NCBI GenBank assembly: GCA_034004165.1
Contig: JAVEXI010000004.1
Coordinates: forward strand, 11,869 to 75,868
Direction of reading: 5' to 3'
Origin: Gudongella sp034004165
Lineage (GTDB): Bacteria; Bacillota; Clostridia; Tissierellales; Tissierellaceae
DNA: 64,000 nt
Below the pieces are notes generated by a model that was not told the origin of the DNA, searched no databases, and saw nothing but the letters and a program-made list of their open reading frames with translations. A program made the position numbers and the translations under genes. Position 1 is the stretch's first letter. Each line of letters starts with the position of its first letter. Shown here piece after piece: positions 25,622 through 33,205 of the stretch.

Positions 25622-27568
25622 TTACATAGAATGCGATCCATACCATGAATAAAATTGATTTGAAAAGTTAAATACTTCAATCAACGGATACCATACATAC
25701 CAATAACCAGAATCTTTGTCATAGGTTATTACATCTTCAAAAATATAATTCTCGCTAAAATAAACTGGATTTTCATCATACATTCCGGAGTATACAATTA
25801 CTAAGTCTATATCTGTTCCAATAATTTCCTCATAATAGATTGCATTATTTTTTACAGCCTTGGCGATACTCCCCAACCCACGCTCTTCCAGAGACAAAAA
25901 CTTGTCAAAATTTTTTTCAGTTAAATATGCATAAATACTGGTTACAGTGCCATCTGGAGATTTTATGACATCATATCCTGCAAAATCAATTGAACTTCCA
26001 TTTACATATATATACGGCATATTGTCATATAAGTGATCAATAATTTCATATGTTGTGAGTCCAGTAGAAATACCCACATAATTTGAGTAGCTATACTCCG
26101 AGATTATGGTGCCTGTAACTGCAGCAACGGCATAGTATACCTTAGTGCCTGGTTTGTATCCAGTTATTTCTATAGAATAATCAGAAAACCATTTCCACTT
26201 ATTTATTCCCTTGGAATCTACTACAGCTTCCCAAGTAGTACCAAAATCAGTGGATTCATAGACTATAAAATAATCAGCCCGCATATTATCCCATGCTAGA
26301 AGCACAGTCTCATCTTCACTAATAATAGCGAGTACGTTTTCTGGTGAATCAGCCCGGCTATCCACTTCATCATTAAATTGTTTTAAAGTCAGCCTTTTAT
26401 CTTTCGATAATTCTTTTAAGCTATTCACTGGTATTGCAAATCCTAGATTATCTCCATTATCTATTCGAGCAAATATTATTCCAATGACTTCACCGTACTC
26501 ATTTAAAAGAGCACCACCACTATTCCCGTGATTAACTGCAGCTGTAATTTGTATCATATCGCTCCTGACAGCACTCACCAGACCATCAGAAAGGGTATTA
26601 GTTAAACCTGCAGGGCTGCCAATTGCGTAAACCTTCTGTCCTCTTTGTACAAAATCTGAATCTCCCAAATTAAGGGCTGGTGTAATGGAATCGGATACCA
26701 TAAGGACAGCAATATCCTGTTCTTTATCATAGCCTAAAACTGTAACCCCGCCTGTGTACACAGATCCATCATCATATTCCATTGTTATAGATTTGGCATT
26801 CTCGATAACGTGATAATTCGTGACAACTCGCCCTTTCTCGTAGAAAAAGCCACTTCCCATAGTATAATCGTTGTCGTTATGCTGAACGAATAATTGAACT
26901 ACACTATCTGACAACATCCCTATCTCTTCTGCAGTCTTCTTTTTATTATCTCCTATAGCGGGAGGTAAAGTTGCATTCTTTGTAAACTGTCTGTATGTCC
27001 TCAGAGTCAGAGCGATTGCTTCTTCCCTCGTTGTATAGTTCTTAGGGTCAAATATGTTGCTCCCTTTCCCCTTAATAACTCCGTTTGCACTCATAAAAGC
27101 AACTTCTTCTGCAGCCCAAGTGCTTATGGAATTATTATCTGCAAATCCAAGTTTAAAGCCGCTGCTTTGAGTTGATGGATATACAGATTTTATGGTTCTA
27201 TAAAACATAACAGCTATCTCTTCTCGGGTAATTAACTGTGCTGGCTTAAAATTACCGCCTGGAAAACCTTTAACTATACCAAGTTTACTTGCTTTTAGGA
27301 TTTCAGGATTGGTTGTATCTAAAAACGTATTATTTGAATCAGGAAGTGCAATTTTGCCGGACATTGTTTCATAGAGATTAATTATCATCTCTGCAAACTC
27401 TTCTCTTGTTATGTCATCTTGGTAGTTACTAAGTAGTTCAGGTGTTGTAAGCCCAAGTTGGATGGCTGATTCTATTTCACTCTCAGCCCACTGGCTTGGT
27501 GAGGCTATTCCAATAACTGGGCTCATAAAAACAATAATAGCTACAAATAACGCAATATATCTTTTCAT
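25622..27568 (-). CDS. Exported SLH-domain trypsin-like serine protease (HtrA-type)
   Basis: A 648-aa exported protein. Signal peptide residues 1-23 (KRYIALFVAIIVFMSPVIG). Three SLH repeats (about 25-200), which anchor proteins to cell-wall polymers, show conserved TREEFAEMI / TREEIAVMF / TREEAIALT helices. A trypsin/DegP-like protease follows (about 215-400) with His in VTNYHVIEN, Asp in EQDIAVLMV and Ser in NHGNSGGALLNE. Next is a fibronectin-type-III-like stretch (about 405-510) and a unique C-terminal domain. No PDZ domain is seen. ATG 27568 lies behind GGAAGGTGG; an upstream in-frame start lacks this spacing. Likely a cell-surface quality-control protease. Confidence 0.85.
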   Translation of the reverse strand: MKRYIALFVAIIVFMSPVIGIASPSQWAESEIESAIQLGLTTPELLSNYQDDITREEFAEMIINLYETMSGKIALPDSNNTFLDTTNPEILKASKLGIVKGFPGGNFKPAQLITREEIAVMFYRTIKSVYPSTQSSGFKLGFADNNSISTWAAEEVAFMSANGVIKGKGSNIFDPKNYTTREEAIALTLRTYRQFTKNATLPPAIGDNKKKTAEEIGMLSDSVVQLFVQHNDNDYTMGSGFFYEKGRVVTNYHVIENAKSITMEYDDGSVYTGGVTVLGYDKEQDIAVLMVSDSITPALNLGDSDFVQRGQKVYAIGSPAGLTNTLSDGLVSAVRSDMIQITAAVNHGNSGGALLNEYGEVIGIIFARIDNGDNLGFAIPVNSLKELSKDKRLTLKQFNDEVDSRADSPENVLAIISEDETVLLAWDNMRADYFIVYESTDFGTTWEAVVDSKGINKWKWFSDYSIEITGYKPGTKVYYAVAAVTGTIISEYSYSNYVGISTGLTTYEIIDHLYDNMPYIYVNGSSIDFAGYDVIKSPDGTVTSIYAYLTEKNFDKFLSLEERGLGSIAKAVKNNAIYYEEIIGTDIDLVIVYSGMYDENPVYFSENYIFEDVITYDKDSGYWYVWYPLIEVFNFSNQFYSWYGSHSM

Positions 27569-27615
27569 TATGCCACCTTCCATTCTGTGTGCTTCTGCTA
27601 TTTTTATACCCAAAA

Positions 27616-28074
27616 TTATATGACTCTTCCTTTTTTGCCTGCATCTGCATCCAAAAGAGAACCGACTGCTACTCCTATTACTAGCCCAATGGGTACTCCT
27701 ACTCCAACATTACTGAATACCATCAGACCAATTATTGCACCAACAATCATTCCAATGGACAAAAACATATTCATATATTGACCTTTTTGTACCAGTTTAT
27801 GCTCTCTAATCAAATGAGCTGTAAGTTCAGTCCTTATATTTATATGATTCTTTAGGTCTTTCTTATCCAACATTCCTTCCTTTGACTCGAGACTCATGAA
27901 ATATTCGTCAAGGTGATTCAAAAATTCATTGCATATTTCACAATAGCTACTAAAAGAATCCAGCCTTACTGTAATTCTTTCAAAAGTGTATAAATCAAGC
28001 CTTTTTATATCTCTCGTTGTCATTCTTGATGCCAAATTTCTTATTCTTAAAATTACTGAATCAGCCTTATTCAT
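27616..28074 (-). CDS. Small protein with helical N-terminus and C-terminal membrane hairpin
   Basis: A 152-aa protein not assigned to a family. Residues 1-105 are charged and helical, containing YCEICNEFLNHLDEYF, a CxxC pair. A long hydrophobic span at about 108-142 (LSIGMIVGAIIGLMVFSNVG, then VGVPIGLVIGVAVGS) with many glycines would form a two-helix membrane hairpin of glycine-zipper type. ATG 28074 is preceded by GGAGG. It lies 47 nt upstream of the SLH-protease gene and probably heads that operon. Confidence 0.6.
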   Translation of the reverse strand: MNKADSVILRIRNLASRMTTRDIKRLDLYTFERITVRLDSFSSYCEICNEFLNHLDEYFMSLESKEGMLDKKDLKNHINIRTELTAHLIREHKLVQKGQYMNMFLSIGMIVGAIIGLMVFSNVGVGVPIGLVIGVAVGSLLDADAGKKGRVI

Positions 28075-28113
28075 GATAACCTCCATAACTTGTTAACATT
28101 TATCTCTACAATA

Positions 28114-28122
28114 ATTATAGCA
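28114..28122 (-). promoter_or_regulatory. Extended -10 promoter for envelope operon
   Basis: On the minus strand TGCTATAAT lies 40 nt before the ATG at 28074. No good -35 is seen, which is tolerable with an extended -10. Confidence 0.45.
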
Positions 28123-28210
28123 TTATTTCATACATTAAACGAGTATATCAAATTTACAAAGAGACTGGGTATATATAGCCCAAGCAAATAAATTTATATG
28201 GAGGTGCCCA

Positions 28211-28918
28211 ATGAAAATATTTATTAAAGGGATTGGGCTTTTATTGGTTCTTATGCTACTGTTGACAGGCTGTAGTTCGCCTAAGACAGAAGAATCCCCC
28301 GCTGTGGTTGAAACTCCCGCAGAAAGTCCTGCAGAGGTTTTACCTGAAATTCCAAAGGAATCAGGAAATGCCCAAAAATCAGATCTTGAGGGAAGACTGA
28401 CTAAAGAATTCTTTTCTATCGTGGAAGGTAATAGTTATACTATGCAATACACAATAATCAGCGATGTAGGCGGTGAAGAACAAGAAGCTCGTATTAATTT
28501 TACTATGGATGGAGACAACTATGCAATGAGATTCGAATCAGATGAAGGCAGTTCAGATACAATAGTAAAAGATGGTGTCATGTATATGGTTGTACATGAT
28601 GAAAGAATGGTAATAGAATTTCCAGCTATGGACATCCAATTCAGTGAGGATAATTTATCTGACCCAATGGATGTCGATCCTGATGAACTAGTATTTGTGA
28701 CAAGCGGTAAAACTGAATTTGCGGGAAAAATGATGGATTATGAGGAATATACAGGTTTTGATACTACTGTAAGATATTTCTTTGATGGCAAAAGACTTGC
28801 TGGTTTTGAATCATTATATGACGATGATAGAAGTATTGTTATAGTCGATAAATTTGAAAATGGTGTAGACTCATCAATGTTCGAAATTCCTTCAGATTAT
28901 CAGATTATGAACCCATAG
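28211..28918 (+). CDS. Predicted lipoprotein
   Basis: A 235-aa exported lipoprotein. It has a type II signal peptide with lipobox LLTGC (Cys about 21), a Pro/Glu/Ala-rich linker (about 22-60), then a mostly beta domain of about 170 residues (SYTMQYTII, INFTMDGDNYAMRFES, DTTVRYFFDGKRLAGF). The strand pattern resembles LolA/LppX-like or DUF-type outer-surface lipoproteins, but I cannot assign a family. GGAGGTG site. A single-gene unit ending in a strong terminator. Confidence 0.75.
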   Translation: MKIFIKGIGLLLVLMLLLTGCSSPKTEESPAVVETPAESPAEVLPEIPKESGNAQKSDLEGRLTKEFFSIVEGNSYTMQYTIISDVGGEEQEARINFTMDGDNYAMRFESDEGSSDTIVKDGVMYMVVHDERMVIEFPAMDIQFSEDNLSDPMDVDPDELVFVTSGKTEFAGKMMDYEEYTGFDTTVRYFFDGKRLAGFESLYDDDRSIVIVDKFENGVDSSMFEIPSDYQIMNP

Positions 28919-28929
28919 AATTTCCCAAT

Positions 28930-28970
28930 AAAAAAAAGAATCTGCAAGATAACCGCAGATTCTTTTTTAT
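28930..28970. terminator. Bidirectional terminator
   Basis: AAAAAAGAATCTGC / GCAGATTCTTTTTT with a 9-nt loop, shared by the lipoprotein gene (+) and the converging DTD2-like gene (-). Confidence 0.9.
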
Positions 28971-29911
28971 TTTGCCCAGTCTATAACCTCTGGACGCCTT
29001 AGCTGTTGGTGTTTAAATACAGGGACTCCAAGAATTTTGCCCAACTCTCTTAATCGGTCTTTATATACACCTTTTAGGCCGTCATGCATGGCAATTCCTC
29101 TTATACCGCCTTTAATTGAATTTACACATAACAACAGCTTATCGAGCCCTGTCTGTTCCTCATACTTTCCGCTAACTAACCACTGATTGGGTATTATGTG
29201 AGATATTCCATATGATTTTCCTTCCCACGTATCAAATAAAACAGAAGAAAAAGCCCTGTCAAAGTGAGTACCACCAGCACATAGTACATTTACAAGCTCT
29301 AAATTATCGTTATTAAATACGTCAATTAGCGCCTTAGAAATAACTATTGCAGCAATGGGATCATTCCAGCTTTCTATGATACTCCCTATCTCAATATCCA
29401 TGATGGGGGCTGAGTACTGAGTAATAAGCTCTGGCCCACCGTTTCCATACATCATCCCTGACCAGTGTGTAGCCTCTGTAGTAACGAAGTAATCTTCAAG
29501 CCCCTCATTTTTACGGTGCTTTTCGAGGGACAAGAGGAGATTATGCATATATCGCGGATCTGCAGCACCAAAATTTCCACTTTCTACATCACCAGTCGTA
29601 TGAACAGTAAATATTTTTTCAGGAGCGTTGCCTCCCTCGTGCCAGGTGACAAGCCCTGCTACGTCTGCATCTTCAAAATAGCTATTCATATATGGAAGGT
29701 ATCTGTTGTAATCATGACAAACAACCTTTTTTGTCCTAACAAAAATAAATTCATCCCCTGATTCATTACAATACTCAAGTACAGGATATTCATCAATCAT
29801 CAAATCAAGTTCTTTTAGTTCCACTAACTTTTTTAACTGTGTGAATACTGGCAATGCCACATGATCAATACCATCTTCTACAGCCATATAATATACTGCT
29901 TTTTTTCCCAT
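28967..29911 (-). CDS. D-aminoacyl-tRNA deacylase, archaeal/plant type (DTD2/GEK1)
   Basis: A 314-aa protein. Key segments align with archaeal and plant DTD2: TVHTTGDV (archaeal THVTGN), TTEATHW (YEATHH), PIMDIEIGSIIESWNDP (FFIEIGSSEEEW), CAGGTHFDRAFS (IGGGHYAPK), ISHIIPNQWL (FGHILPKY) and NSIKGGIRG (DWKGSRG). The enzyme removes D-amino acids, and in recent reports aldehyde-modified D-amino acids, from tRNA. It differs from the common bacterial DTD1. Some residues differ from the archaeal form (EATHW rather than EATHH). The gene stands alone. Confidence 0.82.
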   Translation of the reverse strand: MGKKAVYYMAVEDGIDHVALPVFTQLKKLVELKELDLMIDEYPVLEYCNESGDEFIFVRTKKVVCHDYNRYLPYMNSYFEDADVAGLVTWHEGGNAPEKIFTVHTTGDVESGNFGAADPRYMHNLLLSLEKHRKNEGLEDYFVTTEATHWSGMMYGNGGPELITQYSAPIMDIEIGSIIESWNDPIAAIVISKALIDVFNNDNLELVNVLCAGGTHFDRAFSSVLFDTWEGKSYGISHIIPNQWLVSGKYEEQTGLDKLLLCVNSIKGGIRGIAMHDGLKGVYKDRLRELGKILGVPVFKHQQLRRPEVIDWAK

Positions 29912-29961
29912 TTTCTCAACTCCATTTTATGGTTCAATTTGTGTTTTTATTATGCCATAAA

Positions 29962-31098
29962 CTACTCCAACTGTTTTTTGTGTTTCTCTTTTTTTGCCTG
30001 ATACATATTCGAATCTGCGATACCCAGCAATTCATTAATATTGTTGGAGTCATCAGGGTATTTGGAAAATCCAGTGCTCAGTCCTAAAAAACTAATACCT
30101 GATGGATTATTTAAAAATTCCATATTCTCGAAATTGAAGCAGGTATCCTGACACATTCCACCAGATTTCAGTATTACAAATTCATCGCCTGAAATTCTGT
30201 ATAGCCTGTCCTCTTCATCAAGAAACATCCTCGCAGAATTGGAGAATGCTACGAGATAATCATCCCCTATATTATGTCCATAAGTATCGTTGATGGTTTT
30301 AAAGTTGTCCAAATCAAGAAATATCAAGCAGAAAGGCATCCCTTTTTCCATTCTTAATGCTGCATCCTCTAGCATAGCCTCTCTGTTTTTTAGTCTTGTA
30401 AGTGGGTCTGTTTTAGATTTAATTCCTAGTATCTCAACTGAGGCACTTGCATCAACAAAAGAATATGTTAGTCTGAATGTCAGGATAAAGCACAATCCGA
30501 TAAGCAAAAATATCAAGCTTTCAAGAAATACTGTTGTACCGCTTTCAAATACGTGTTTTTCCGCATATAAAAGAACTACGACAGCAGCAGTCAATGCGAG
30601 GATTTCATTAAGGGCTCCGTGCTTTATATTCCTAATAGTGAAAATCAGTTTTTGCCTCATAAATTTAATGATAATAGGAAGAGAAATTATATATAAAAAT
30701 GTCTGAATCCCAACAGTCCAGTAAGAATAGTACATATTGTAGAATATATAAGCCAGTCTTATAGATATGGCATTTAGAATTAAAGAATATATCCAGAAGA
30801 TATTGAAGACCACAAAAAGTTGTCTAAATGGCTGTTTAGAAAGAAAATATGCTGGAAGGACGTATATAAATCCAATTAGTGTGAGATGCCTGCAATTTGC
30901 ATTTAAATGTGTTATTATCTCTTGGGGGAAAAGTGACCAGCTTAACGTAAAAATTACAGCAGTAAATAAGGTCAGATAAAACCAGTTTGCAAAATCTGAC
31001 CTCTTCTTTCCAGTACAAGACAAAGTTGCAAATACATTGATATAAAGCATCTCTAAAACTAACACAATATTAGCAAGTATCAATATATACAGCTCCAT
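29962..31098 (-). CDS. Membrane-bound GGDEF-domain diguanylate cyclase
   Basis: A 378-aa protein. Residues about 1-205 contain seven or eight hydrophobic segments (a membrane sensor of unassigned type), followed by a GGDEF domain (about 220-375). The active-site loop is SGDEF (RISGDEFVIL), an acceptable active variant, with upstream D-x-L-x-x-L-N (DPLTRLKN) and DLDNFKTINDTYGHNIGDDYL. The inhibitory RxxD site is replaced by DEED, so product inhibition is probably absent. Expected to synthesise c-di-GMP in response to an unknown membrane signal. Confidence 0.88.
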   Translation of the reverse strand: MELYILILANIVLVLEMLYINVFATLSCTGKKRSDFANWFYLTLFTAVIFTLSWSLFPQEIITHLNANCRHLTLIGFIYVLPAYFLSKQPFRQLFVVFNIFWIYSLILNAISIRLAYIFYNMYYSYWTVGIQTFLYIISLPIIIKFMRQKLIFTIRNIKHGALNEILALTAAVVVLLYAEKHVFESGTTVFLESLIFLLIGLCFILTFRLTYSFVDASASVEILGIKSKTDPLTRLKNREAMLEDAALRMEKGMPFCLIFLDLDNFKTINDTYGHNIGDDYLVAFSNSARMFLDEEDRLYRISGDEFVILKSGGMCQDTCFNFENMEFLNNPSGISFLGLSTGFSKYPDDSNNINELLGIADSNMYQAKKEKHKKQLE

Positions 31099-31172
31099 TC
31101 ATCATTTTGTGTAATACGTTAGTTACTAATAGTTTACCCACTTATTAGTTGCTGTAAATACTCCCTTCAAAA

Positions 31173-32066
31173 TTATTTATCGGCTGTTTTTAAAAAATTA
31201 TTAGCCTGAGATACCATCATTCCAACTAACATAAGTCCTGCGCCCATATAACCCTTAAAGGGCATCCTTTCACCAAGTATAAGCGCTCCGCCAATAGCAG
31301 CAAAAACTGCTTCCATGCTTAGAGCAATGGCAGCATGTGATGTCTTAGCATTCTTTTGGGCTACTGCCTGTATAGTGTAAGCTACACCCGCTGACATTAC
31401 CCCACCATATAACAAAGGTATTGCTGCATCGATTACTTGGCTCCAGACTATTCTTTCAAAGATTAGGGCAGCAGAAATACTCCAGAACCCTGTAACGGTA
31501 AATTGGATTATTGAAAATTTAATTGGATTCAGTTTTTTTGAAACAATGCCCAGGGTAATTATATGAAGTGCCCAGAAAAAAGCACCAATCAATTGCAGTA
31601 AATCTCCAAACTGTATAGTTAAGTTTTCATTAATACTAAGCATATAAAGGCCTGTAGAAGCAATTACGGCTCCAAACCAGACATATAAGTCAGTCTTCTG
31701 TTTTAAAAAGAGACCCATTATCGGCACCAGTATAATGTACAAACTTGTTATAAAACCAGCTTTACCAGCTGTTGTATATTTTAGGCCAATCTGTTGGAAT
31801 GTTGCTGCTATAAAAAGTACTGTACCCGCAAAGAAACCAGCTTTTAACAATGCTATAAAATCATCATCTGTTGCTGCATCTTCTTTTTTTGAACTAAGTA
31901 TTTTTAAAGCAGGGAGCAAAGAAAACGCACCCAAAAAGAATCTTAAACCTGTATAGGTAAAAGGTTCAATATAGTCCATTCCCTTTCTTTGAGCTACAAA
32001 TGCAAAACCCCAGATAGCAGCAGTCAGCAGTAGGAGCATACTGGCTTTCAACTCTTTATTCTTCAT
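31173..32066 (-). CDS. EamA/DMT-family permease
   Basis: A 297-aa, ten-segment DMT transporter with two EamA repeats (MLLLTAAIWGFAFVAQRKGM; LIGAFFWALHIITLGIVS). RxGMD-type N-terminal loop after helix 1 as in YdcZ/RhaT-like permeases. AGGAGG ribosome-binding site. Substrate unknown. Second of three EamA paralogues, only distantly similar to the others by eye. Confidence 0.9.
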   Translation of the reverse strand: MKNKELKASMLLLLTAAIWGFAFVAQRKGMDYIEPFTYTGLRFFLGAFSLLPALKILSSKKEDAATDDDFIALLKAGFFAGTVLFIAATFQQIGLKYTTAGKAGFITSLYIILVPIMGLFLKQKTDLYVWFGAVIASTGLYMLSINENLTIQFGDLLQLIGAFFWALHIITLGIVSKKLNPIKFSIIQFTVTGFWSISAALIFERIVWSQVIDAAIPLLYGGVMSAGVAYTIQAVAQKNAKTSHAAIALSMEAVFAAIGGALILGERMPFKGYMGAGLMLVGMMVSQANNFLKTADK

Positions 32067-32159
32067 AAGTCCTCCTGATAAAGTGATTTGTTATAATAGT
32101 ATACCACGTTTAAATTCATTTGTTCTATCTATTATACAGGATTCTTGTAATCATACCAA

Positions 32160-32189
32160 AAAGAGCGATAGCTGACGCAATCGCTCTTT
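32160..32189 (-). terminator. Terminator after SLH gene
   Basis: AAAGAGCGAT / ATCGCTCTTT with a 10-nt loop, followed by T residues on the minus strand, just past the stop at 32211. Confidence 0.85.
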
Positions 32190-32210
32190 ACTCATATCGT
32201 ATGTTTTCTA

Positions 32211-33017
32211 TTAATTGAATAGAGTATTATATACAACAAATGCAGCTTCAGCTCTATTTACGATTTTAAGTGGTTCAAATACGTCAATCGCTACACCTGC
32301 AAATACAGCCTCTGATTCTAACCATGCAACTTCACGCTCTGCCCATTGTGGTATCAGATCTTTATCTTCAAAGTTTGAAGCGCTTATATCAAATTCTGCC
32401 AGTTGTTCGCTAGTGACAACCTCTGCCTTTACAGCAGCTCTCCCAGCTACAACTGCCATTTCCTGTCTGTTGATTTCCTGGTTTGGCTTAAATGTTCCAT
32501 CTGGATAGCCTTCAAATAACCCGTTGTCAACTGCAGCCTGAACATATGGTGCAAACCAATCTGCTTCATCAACATCACTGAAGCCACCTTCATAATCTGC
32601 CAGTTCATATCCCAATGAAAGAACTGCTATTTTACAGAACTGTGCTCTAGTGAAATTTCCTTCAGGTGCGTAAATGCCTTCTGCCATTCCGTTTATAATT
32701 CCTTTTTCAGCCATAGCTTCGATAGCTACTCTAGCGTATTCAAAATCTTCAGTTATGTCAGTAAACTCAAGAACAACAGCCTCTTCAAGCTCCTCAGCTT
32801 CTGGTTCTTCAGCTTCTGGCTCTTCTGCCTCTGGTTCTTCTGCTTCTGGTTCTTCCGCTTCTAGCTCTTCTGCTTCTGGATCTTCCAAGATAACTGGATC
32901 TTCTACTCCTTCACCTTCAGTTGTTACAACAGGTTCTTCTTGGGCAAATACCATCTGTGAAAACAGCATAACAATTACTAACATAAGTACAGTCAGTTTC
33001 ATACCAGTTTTTGTCAT
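32211..33017 (-). CDS. Secreted SLH-domain surface protein with PEAEE repeats
   Basis: A 268-aa exported protein: signal peptide residues 1-25 ending MVFAQ, a strongly acidic Pro/Glu/Ala linker (about 47-82) of near-perfect EPEAE repeats, then three SLH repeats (about 90-268; TRAQFCKIA, NRQEMAVVA, NRAEAAFVV). There is no catalytic domain, so it is probably an S-layer or wall-anchored structural protein. Start behind AAAGGTGGAG. The well-spaced promoter and structured leader upstream suggest high expression. Confidence 0.85.
   Translation of the reverse strand: MTKTGMKLTVLMLVIVMLFSQMVFAQEEPVVTTEGEGVEDPVILEDPEAEELEAEEPEAEEPEAEEPEAEEPEAEELEEAVVLEFTDITEDFEYARVAIEAMAEKGIINGMAEGIYAPEGNFTRAQFCKIAVLSLGYELADYEGGFSDVDEADWFAPYVQAAVDNGLFEGYPDGTFKPNQEINRQEMAVVAGRAAVKAEVVTSEQLAEFDISASNFEDKDLIPQWAEREVAWLESEAVFAGVAIDVFEPLKIVNRAEAAFVVYNTLFN
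32775..32880 (-). repeat. In-frame 15-bp tandem repeat encoding (E)EPEA
   Basis: Seven or so imperfect copies of a GAA/CCA/GAA/GCA/GAA-type pentacodon (EEPEA, with two EELEA variants). Such repeats commonly change copy number by slippage in multiples of 15 bp without breaking the frame. Confidence 0.85.
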
Positions 33018-33043
33018 TCTTACTCCACCTTTCTTTTTATGAT

Positions 33044-33121
33044 TTAATTTTGAGTGGAAACTAAAAACAAAAAGCAGTACCTCCTAAGGAAATACTGCAT
33101 ATTCTCCTTTCCAACTCAAAA
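33044..33121 (-). promoter_or_regulatory. Structured 5' leader with nested inverted repeats
   Basis: The transcript from the promoter at 33139-33167 would contain an outer stem (33108-33121 with 33048-33060, one bulge) and an inner hairpin (33093-33098 GCAGTA with 33074-33079 TACTGC) whose loop exposes AGGAGG. An 18-codon ORF (33100-33044, beginning MQYFLRRYC) starts 3 nt after AAAGGAG and ends inside the outer stem. Could be an mRNA-stability element or leader peptide; matches no riboswitch I know. Confidence 0.5.
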
Positions 33122-33138
33122 GTCAGTTAATTAACAAT

Positions 33139-33167
33139 ATTTTAACATATTGTCTCATCGATGTAAA
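33139..33167 (-). promoter_or_regulatory. Promoter of the SLH surface-protein gene
   Basis: TTTACA (33167-33162) and TAAAAT (33144-33139), each 5/6 to consensus, separated by 17 nt. This implies a leader of about 115 nt. Confidence 0.7.
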
Positions 33168-33205
33168 GGAGTACATAGTTATATTTAATTAAGAAACAGC
33201 TTGAT

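Noticed and set aside
27569..27613. Longer N-terminus for the SLH-protease
   Set aside because: It would place charged residues before the signal peptide and includes the ribosome-binding site.
32160..32189. Short inverted repeat as a possible operator
   Set aside because: The T run and its position just past a stop codon make a terminator the better explanation; the same applies to the other 3' hairpins.
32674..33042. Plus-strand ORF rich in Ser/Gly opposite the SLH gene
   Set aside because: It is the antisense shadow of the EPEAE repeat region and has no ribosome-binding site.
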